Below, piece after piece: positions 57,613-64,000 of a DNA stretch of 64,000 nt; position 1 is the stretch's first letter, and each line of letters opens with the position of its first letter. The position numbers and the translations under genes were made by a program. Source of the DNA: Euonymus europaeus (Eukaryota; Streptophyta; Magnoliopsida; Celastrales; Celastraceae). Under the pieces are notes generated by a model, which ran no database searches, was not told where the DNA came from, and was given only the letters and a program-made list of their open reading frames with translations. The stretch lies in assembly GCA_963580455.1 (NCBI GenBank), contig OY756962.1, forward strand, positions 18,866,001-18,930,000, written 5' to 3'.

Positions 57613-57732
57613 GAGGCGTGCAACACGAGGACTTCCCAGCAGGTCACTCATCCTAGTACTACTCTCCCCAAGCACGTTTAACTTCGGAGTTCTGGTGGGA
57701 TCCGGTGCATTAGTACTGGTATGATCGCACAC
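57613..57732 (-). rRNA. 5S rRNA gene copy 12, diverged
   Basis: Starts GTGTGCGATC; GCTTGGGGAGAG loss; GAGTGACCTGCTGGG. Lies in the irregular 476-bp unit. Confidence 0.75.
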
Positions 57733-58078
57733 GATGTTGTTTCTCAACCTAACGTATATAAATAACCCATTGTCGTGGCACAACTAGATCTGGCCCTTGG
57801 AGGTCACCCATACAACATCCACTTTTGCCCTAAGCACGTTTTTTAGAGCGGAGTTCTGACGGGATACGGCGCATTAGTGTTGTTATAATCGCACCCGAAT
57901 CTATTTCGCGATCGCCACGTGTCCGTTGAATACTCATGGTTTTTGGCCCCGACGTCCGATTCAGGTCAACAGTATTTCAAATCGAAGCCTGTTTCGGGCC
58001 GGACATCATGGCGGTTAAAACTCATCCTTGGGGACGGGGAGAGGAGGATTACAGTACAGCCGGCAAAAGCGTGGGTTG

Positions 58079-58198
58079 GAGGGTTGAAACACGAGGACTT
58101 CCCAGCAGGTCACTCATCCTAGTACTACTCTCCCCAAGCAAGTTTAACTTCGGAGTTCTGGTGGGATCCGGTGCATTAGTGCTGGTATGATCGCACCC
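58079..58198 (-). rRNA. 5S rRNA gene copy 13, diverged
   Basis: Good 5' half, with the same GCTTGGGGAGAG loss and GAGTGACCTGCTGGG as copy 12. Box A TTAAACTTG. Confidence 0.77.
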
Positions 58199-58546
58199 GA
58201 TGTTGTTTCTCAACCTTACCTATATAAATAAGCCATTTCCGCGGCACAACTCGATCCGGACCTGGGAGGTCAACCATCCTACTACCACTTTCACCCAAAG
58301 CACGATTTTGACAGCGGAGTTCTGACGGGATACGGCGCATTATTGTTGGTATAATCGCACCCGAATTTATTTCGCGATCGGCATATGTCCGTTGAAATAC
58401 TCATAGTTTTTGGCCCTGACGTCCGATTCGGACCCACAGTATATCAAATCGAAGCCTGTTCCCGGCCGGACGTCATCAGGGTTTAGACTCGTCCTTGGGG
58501 ACGAGAAGGTGAGGATTACAGTACGGGCAGCAAAAATGTGAGTTGG

Positions 58547-58666
58547 ATGTTTGCAACACCGGGACTTCGCAGGAGGTCACCCATCCTCGTACTACTCTCG
58601 CCCAAGCATGTTTATTTGCGAAGTTCTGATGAGATCCGGTGCATTAGTGCTGGTAAGATCACACCC
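58547..58666 (-). rRNA. 5S rRNA gene copy 14, diverged
   Basis: Starts GGGTGTGATCTTACC; box A altered to GCAAATAAACATG. Box C intact. Confidence 0.75.
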
Positions 58667-59012
58667 GATGTTGTTTCTCAACCTCACGTATATAAATAAG
58701 GCATTCCCGAGGCACAACTGGATCCGGCCATGGGAGGTCAACCATACGACTACCACTCTCGCCCAAAGCATGTTTTTGACAGCGGACTTTTGATGGGATA
58801 CGGCGCATTAGTGTTGGTATAATCGCACCCAAATTTATTCGCGATCGGCACTTGTCCTTTGAAATACTTATAGTTTTTGGCCTAGACGTCCAATTCGGAC
58901 CTACAGTATATCAAATAGAAACCTGTTTCGGGCCGGACATCATGGCGGTTAAAACTCATCCTTGGGAAAGAGGAGGGGAGGATTAGAGTACGGGCGGCAG
59001 AAATGTTGGTTG

Positions 59013-59132
59013 GAGGGGTGCAACACGAGGACTTCACAGGAGGTCACCCATCCTACTACTACTCTCGCCAAGCACGTTTAACTGCGGAGTTCCGATGGGA
59101 TCCAGTGCATTAGTCCTGGTATGATCTCACCC
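59013..59132 (-). rRNA. 5S rRNA gene copy 15, diverged
   Basis: Starts GGGTGAGATC; one base lost at CTTGGCGAGAG; 3' end CTGTGAAGTCC. Confidence 0.77.
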
Positions 59133-59480
59133 GATGTTGTTTGTCAACCTTACGTATATAAACAAGCCATTCCCGCGGCACAACTATATTCGGCCCTGGG
59201 AGGTCATCCATCCTACTACCACTGTCTCCCAAAGCACGTTTTTGACAGCGAAGATCTGACGGGATACGGCTCATTAGTGTTGGTATAATCGCACCCGAAT
59301 TTATTTCACGATCGGCACGTGTCCGTTGAAATACTCATAGTTTTTGGCCCAGACGTCGGATACGGACCCAAACTATATCAAATTAAAGGCTTTTTCGGGC
59401 CGGACATCATCGGAGTTAAAACTTGTCCTTGGGCACGAGGAGGTGAGGAATACATTACGGGCGGCAAAAACGGGGGTTGG

Positions 59481-59600
59481 ATGGTTGCAACACCAGGACT
59501 TCCCAGGAGGTCACCCATGCCAGTACTACTCTCGCCCAAGCACGTTTAACTGCGCAGTTCTGATGGGATCCGGTGAATTAGATTTGGTATGATTGCACCA
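59481..59600 (-). rRNA. 5S rRNA gene copy 16, diverged
   Basis: Starts TGGTGCAATC like copy 10; CAAATCTAATTCACC. Box A GCAGTTAAACGTG and box C intact. Confidence 0.75.
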
Positions 59601-59947
59601 GATGTTGTTTCTCAACCTTACGTATAGAAATAAGCCATTCCCGCGGCACAACTCGATCCGGCTCTAGGAGGTCAGCCATCCTACTACCACTCTCGACCAA
59701 AGCACGTTTCTGCAACGGAGTTTTGACGGGATACGGCGCATTAGTGTTGGTATAATCGCACCCGAATTTATTTCGCGATCGACACGTGTCCGTTCAAATA
59801 CTCATAGTTTTTGTCCCCGACGTCGGATTCAGACCCACAGTATATCAAATCGAAGCCTGTTTCGGGCCGGACATCATGGCGGTTAAAACTTGTCCTTCGG
59901 GACGAGGAGGGGAGGATTATAGTACGGGCGGCAAAAACGTGGGATGG

Positions 59948-60067
59948 AGGGGTGCAGCACCAGGAATTCCCAGGAGGTCACCCATGCCAGTACTACTCTC
60001 GCCCTAGCACGTTTAACTGCAGAGTTCCGATGGGATCCGGTCCATTACTGCTTGTAAGATCGCACCC
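59948..60067 (-). rRNA. 5S rRNA gene copy 17, diverged
   Basis: Helix I start intact; CAAGCAGTAATGGACC near +16; CTAGGGCGAGAG. 3' half good. Confidence 0.77.
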
Positions 60068-60414
60068 GATGTTGTTTCTCAACCTTACGTATATAAATAA
60101 GCCATTCCCGAGGCACAACTGGATCCGGCCATGGGAGGTCAACCATCCTACTACCACTCTCATCCAAAGCGTGTTTTTGACAGCGGACTTTTGACTGGAT
60201 ACGGCGCATTAGTGTTGGTATAATCGCACACGAATTTATTCGCGATCGGCACGTGTCCGTTGAAATACTTATAGTTTTTGGCCCCGACGTCCGATTCGGA
60301 CCTATAGTATATCAAATCGAAGCCTGTTTCGGGCCGGACATCGTGGCGGTTAAAACTCATCCTTGGGAACGAGGAGGGGAGGATTAGAGTATGGGCGGAA
60401 AAATAAATGGTTGG

Positions 60415-60534
60415 AGGGGTGCAACACAAAGACTTCACAGGAGATCACCGATCCTAGTACTACTCTCGCCCAAGCACATTTAATTGAGGAGTTCCGATGG
60501 GATCCGGTCCATTACTGCTGGTAAGATCGCACCC
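60415..60534 (-). rRNA. 5S rRNA gene copy 18, diverged
   Basis: Box A CTCAATTAAATGTG and box C GATCGGTGATCTCCTG changed, so internal promoter probably weak. Same class as copy 19. Confidence 0.75.
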
Positions 60535-60881
60535 GATGTTGTATCTCAACCTTACGTATATAAATAAGCCATTGTCGCGACACAACTGGATCCGGCCATG
60601 GGAGGTCAACCATCCTACTACCACTCTTGCCGAAAGCGTGTTTTTGACAGCGGACTTTTGATGGGATACGGCACATTAGTGTTGGTATAATCGCACCCGA
60701 ATTTATTCGCGATCGGCACGTGTCCGTTGAAATACTTATAGTTTTTGGCCCCGACGTTCGATTCGGACCTACTGTATATCAAATCGAAGCCTGTTTCGGG
60801 CCGGACATCATGGCGGTTAAAACTCATCCTTGGGAACGAGGAGGGGAGGATTAGAGTATGGGCGGCAAAATAAATGGTTGG

Positions 60882-61001
60882 AGGGGTGCAACACAAAGAC
60901 TTCACAGGAGATCACCGATCCTAGTACTACTCTCTCCCAAGCACATTTAATTGAGGAGTTCCGATGGGATCCGGTGCATTAGTGCTGGTATGATCGCACC
61001 C
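60882..61001 (-). rRNA. 5S rRNA gene copy 19, diverged
   Basis: 5' 35 bases match the consensus exactly. Box A and box C carry the same changes as copy 18. Confidence 0.77.
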
Positions 61002-61341
61002 GATGTTGTTTGTCAACCTTACGTATATAAATAAGCCATTGTCGCGACACAACTCGATCTGGCCTTGGGAGGTCACCCATCCTACTACCACTCTCCCCCA
61101 AAGCACGTTTTTGACAGCGGAATTTTGACGGGATACGGCGCATTAGTGTTGGTATAATCGCACCCGAATTTATTTCGCGATCGGCACGTGTCCGTTGAAA
61201 TGCTCATAGTTTTTAGCCCCGACGTTCGATTTAGACTCACAGTATATCAAATCGAAGCCTATTTTGGGCCGGACATCATGGCGGCTAAAACTCATCCTTG
61301 GGGACGAGGATTACAGTACGGGCTGCAAAAACGTGGATTGG

Positions 61342-61461
61342 AGGGGTGCAACACGAGGACTTTCCAGGAGGTCACCCATCTTAGCACTACTCTCATCCAA
61401 GCACGTTTAACTGCGGAGTTCTGATGGGATCCGGTGCATTAGTACTGGTATGATTGAACCC
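61342..61461 (-). rRNA. 5S rRNA gene copy 20, near consensus
   Basis: Starts GGGTTCAATC, otherwise box A GCAGTTAAACGTG and the 3' half are well kept. The unit after it is 460 bp because of a short spacer deletion near 61305. Confidence 0.8.
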
Positions 61462-61809
61462 GATGTTGTTTCTCAACCTTACGTATATAAATAAGCCTTT
61501 CCCGCGGCACTACTCGATCCGGGCTTGGGAGGTCACCCATCGTACTACCACTCTCGCCCAAAGCATGTTTTTGACAGCAGAGTTCTGACGGGATACGACG
61601 CATTAGTGCTGATATAATCGCACACGAATTTATTTCGCGATCGGCACGTGTCCGTTGAAATACTCATAGTTTTTGGCATCGACGTCCGATTCGGACCCAT
61701 AGTATATCAAATCGAAGCCTGTTTTGGGCCGGACATCATCGCGGTTAAAGCTCATCCTTGGGGACGAGGAGGGGAGGATTTTAATACGGGCATCAAAAAA
61801 GTGAATTGG

Positions 61810-61929
61810 AGGGGTGCAACAAGAGGACTTCCCAGGAGGTCACCCAACCTAGTACTACTCTCGCCCAAGCACGTTTAACTGCGGAGTTCGTATGGTATCC
61901 GGTGCATTTGTGCTAGTAGGATCGCACCC
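61810..61929 (-). rRNA. 5S rRNA gene copy 21, diverged
   Basis: Helix I and boxes A and C well kept. Changes at CTAGCACAAATGCACCGGATACCATACG. Confidence 0.8.
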
Positions 61930-62276
61930 GATGTTGTTTCTCAACCTTACGTATATAAATAAGCCATTCCCGAGGCACAACTGGATCCGACCATGGGAGG
62001 TCAACCATCCGACTACCACTCTCGCCCAAAGCATGTTTTTGACAGCGGACTTTTGATGGGATACGGCGCATTAGTGTTGGTATAATCGCACCCAAATTTA
62101 TTCGCGATCGGCACTTGTCCTTTGAAATACTTATAGTTTTTGGCCCCGACGTCCGATTCGGACCTATAGTATATCAAATTGAAGCCTGTTTCGGGCCGGA
62201 CATCATGGCGGTTAAAACTCATCCTTGGGAACGAGGAGGGGAGGATTAGAGTACAAACGGCAAAAACGTTGGTTGG

Positions 62277-62396
62277 AGGGGTGCAACACAAAGACTTCAC
62301 AGGAGATCACTGATCCTAGTACTACTCTCGCCAAAGCACGTTTAATTGCAGAGTTCCGATGGAATCCGGTTCATTAGTGCTGGTATGATCGCACCC
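62277..62396 (-). rRNA. 5S rRNA gene copy 22, diverged
   Basis: 5' 25 bases good. Box A GCAATTAAACGTG, CTTTGGCGAGAG, and box C GATCAGTGATCTCC changed. Confidence 0.75.
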
Positions 62397-62744
62397 GGTG
62401 TTGTTTCTCAACCTTAAGTATAGAAATAAGCGATTCCCGGGGCACAACTAGATCCGGCGCTGGGAGGTCACCCATCCTACTACCACTCTTGCCCAAACCA
62501 CGTTTCTGACAACAGAATTCTGACGGGATACGGCGCATTAGTGTTGGTAAAATCGCACCCGAATTTATTTCGCGATCGGCAGGTGTCCGTTTCAATACTC
62601 ATAGTTTTGGTCTCCGACGTCCGATTCGGACCCACAATATATCAAATCGAAAACTGTTTCGGGCCGAATATCATGGTGGTTAAAATTCGTCCTTGGGGAC
62701 AAGGAGGGGAGGATTATAGTAAGGGCGTGAAAAACCTGGGATGG

Positions 62745-62864
62745 AGTGGTGCAACACCAGGAATTTCCAGGAGGTCACCCATGTCGGTAATACTCTCGTC
62801 CAAGCACGTTTAAATGCGGAGTTCTGATGGGATCCGGTGCATTAGTGCTGGTAGGATCGCACCC
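62745..62864 (-). rRNA. 5S rRNA gene copy 23, diverged
   Basis: 5' half matches except GATCCTACC. Box A GCATTTAAACGTG; 3' half has several changes (GTATTACCGAC). Confidence 0.77.
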
Positions 62865-63211
62865 GATGTTGTTTCTCAACCTTACGTATATAAATAAGCC
62901 ATTCCCGCGGCACAACTGGATCCGGCCCTGGTAGGTCACCTATCCTACTACCACTCTCGCCCAAAGCACGTTTTTTACAGCGAACTTTTGACGGGATTCG
63001 GCGCATTAGTGTTGTTATAATCGCACCCGAATTTATTTTGCGATCGGCACGTGTCCTTTGAAATACTCATAGTTTTTGGCCCGGACGTCCGATTCGGACC
63101 CATAGTATATCAAATCGGAGCCTGTTTCGGTCCGGACATCACGCAGGTTAAAACTCATCCTTGAAGACGAGGGGGGAGGATTATAGTACGGGCGGCAAAA
63201 ACGGTTGTTGG

Positions 63212-63331
63212 AGGGGTGTAACACGAGGACTTCCCAGGAGATCACCGATCCTAGTACTACTGTCGCCCAAGCACGTTTAACTGCAGAGTTCCGATGGGAT
63301 TCGGTGCATTAGTGCTGGTATGATCGCACAC
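63212..63331 (-). rRNA. 5S rRNA gene copy 24, diverged
   Basis: Starts GTGTGCGATC. Box A GCAGTTAAACGTG; box C GATCGGTGATCTCC as in copies 18 and 19. Confidence 0.77.
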
Positions 63332-63678
63332 GATGTTAATTCTCAACCATACGTATATAAATAAGCCATTGTCGCGGCACAACTAGATCCGGCCCTGGGA
63401 GGTCACCCATCCTACTACCACTCTCGCCCAAAGCATGTTTTCGACAGCGGAGTTCTGACGGGATACGGCGCATTAATGTTGGTATAATCGCACCCGAATT
63501 TATTTCGCGATTGGCACGTGTCCGTTGAAATACTCATAGTTTTTGGCCCCGACGTCCGATTCGGACCTACAGAATAACAAATCGAAGCTTGTTTCGGGCC
63601 GGACATCATGGCTGTTAAAACTCATCCTTGGGGACGAGGAGGGGATGATTACAGTATGGACGCCAAAAACGTGGGTTG

Positions 63679-63798
63679 GAGGGGTGGAACACGAGGACTT
63701 CCAAGGAGGTCACCCATCCTAGTACTACTCTCGCCAAGCACGTTTAACTGCGGAGTTCGGATGGGATCCGGTGCATTAGTCGTGGTATGATCTCACCC
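63679..63798 (-). rRNA. 5S rRNA gene copy 25, diverged
   Basis: Starts GGGTGAGATC; one base lost at CTTGGCGAGAG. Its spacer shares the unusual GAATAACAAAT stretch with the unit of copy 9. The next 5S-like sequence follows to the window end. Confidence 0.77.
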
Positions 63799-64000
63799 GA
63801 TGTTGTTTCTCAACCTTACGTATATAAACAAGCCATTCCCGCGGCACAACTCGATTCGGCCCTGGGAGGTCATCCATCGTACTACCACTGTCGCCCAAAG
63901 CACGTTTTTGACAGCGAAGCTCTGACGGGATACGGCGCATTAGTGTTGGTATAATCGCACCCGAATTTATTTCGCGATCGGCACGTCTCCGTTGTAATGG

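Larger units (their letters stand above)
52172..64000 (-). repeat. tandem 5S rDNA array with dimeric unit
   Basis: About 25 units of 460-476 bp (mostly 466-469). In the direction of transcription each unit holds: a 120-bp 5S gene; a 184-bp spacer starting with a T run; a full-length diverged 5S-like sequence; and a 44-bp spacer with TATATA at -28 and C at -1 of the next gene. The left edge is sharp at 52172, inside a 5S-like copy. The right edge is outside the window. Units differ at many sites and fall in recurring classes. Confidence 0.93.
52172..64000 (-). pseudogene. 5S-like sequences between the 5S genes (about 26 copies)
   Basis: Each unit has a second 5S-type sequence whose first base lies about 164 bp above (upstream of) a gene start, for example 52274, 52743 and 53211. 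It begins GGGTGCGATTATACC and contains GATGGGTGACCTCC, so it spans the 5S from helix I to box C. The end (GAGTTGTGCC) is a degraded version of the 5S 3' end. Box A is altered: GCTGTCAAAAACGTG instead of GCAGTTAA(G/A)CGTG. No TATA lies at -28. Probably not transcribed, but every unit keeps it. Confidence 0.85.

Noticed and set aside
52172..64000. Many open frames of 60-130 codons on both strands in the array
   Set aside because: They repeat with the 467-bp period and lie over 5S genes and spacers; they are open only by chance.
52172..64000. Cassandra-type TRIM retrotransposon, which also carries 5S sequence
   Set aside because: Units are strictly head-to-tail with no LTR ends, primer-binding site, polypurine tract or target duplications.
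52172..64000. CRISPR-like periodic array
   Set aside because: Repeats are 467 bp and are plainly 5S rDNA.

Overview
The window is plant nuclear DNA, most likely from a eudicot. It holds nested LTR retrotransposons, a broken gene with a legume-lectin domain, a hAT transposase fragment and a tandem 5S rDNA array with a plant-type TATA box and T-run terminator. I see no intact host protein gene, no tRNA gene and nothing bacterial. The species cannot be named from the sequence.

Layout. 1-1675: decayed Ty3/gypsy chromovirus pol and 3' LTR start. 1680-2360: leader/gag piece of a Ty1/copia element on the minus strand (copia A). 2361-10220: Ty3/gypsy Tat-type element with both LTRs, a second RNase H, an antisense ORF, and an integrase replaced by a second gag-protease segment. 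10221-18919: minus-strand copia B, lacking most of pol, its 5' LTR split by a 2.2 kb solo LTR (family F, copy F1). 18953-26198: plus-strand copia C with long leader and both LTRs. 26368-26712: C-terminal half of a lectin gene (minus). 26713-28226: host-like DNA duplicated later in the window. 28227-46676: copia D with 5-bp target duplication. It is interrupted in its integrase by an Athila-type gypsy element (30104-43940, 5-bp duplication), which itself carries two family-F solo LTRs in opposite orientation (F2 33860-36059, F3 39915-41971). 46935-47648: second copy of the copia-B LTR end and its flank. 47638-48270: N-terminal half of the lectin gene with TATA box, signal peptide and one intron (minus). 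48951-49125: hAT transposase fragment. 50531-52171: second copy of the duplicated host segment, ending where the 5S array begins. 52172-64000: 5S rDNA array on the minus strand, running off the window.

The array is the most unusual part. Its unit of about 467 bp holds two 5S-type sequences: a 5S gene with TATA box and T-run terminator, and a full-length diverged 5S-like copy without a TATA box, placed 44 bp upstream of the next gene. Twenty-five copies of the gene are present. They differ from one another at many sites and fall into classes that recur in blocks, so the array looks poorly homogenised and perhaps silent.

The insertions can be ordered: lectin locus and its duplication, then copia D, then Athila inside D, then F2/F3 inside Athila. 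Copia C lies in the flank of copia B, which the other copy preserves as an empty site. All retroelement coding regions carry stops or frameshifts, so none looks autonomous.
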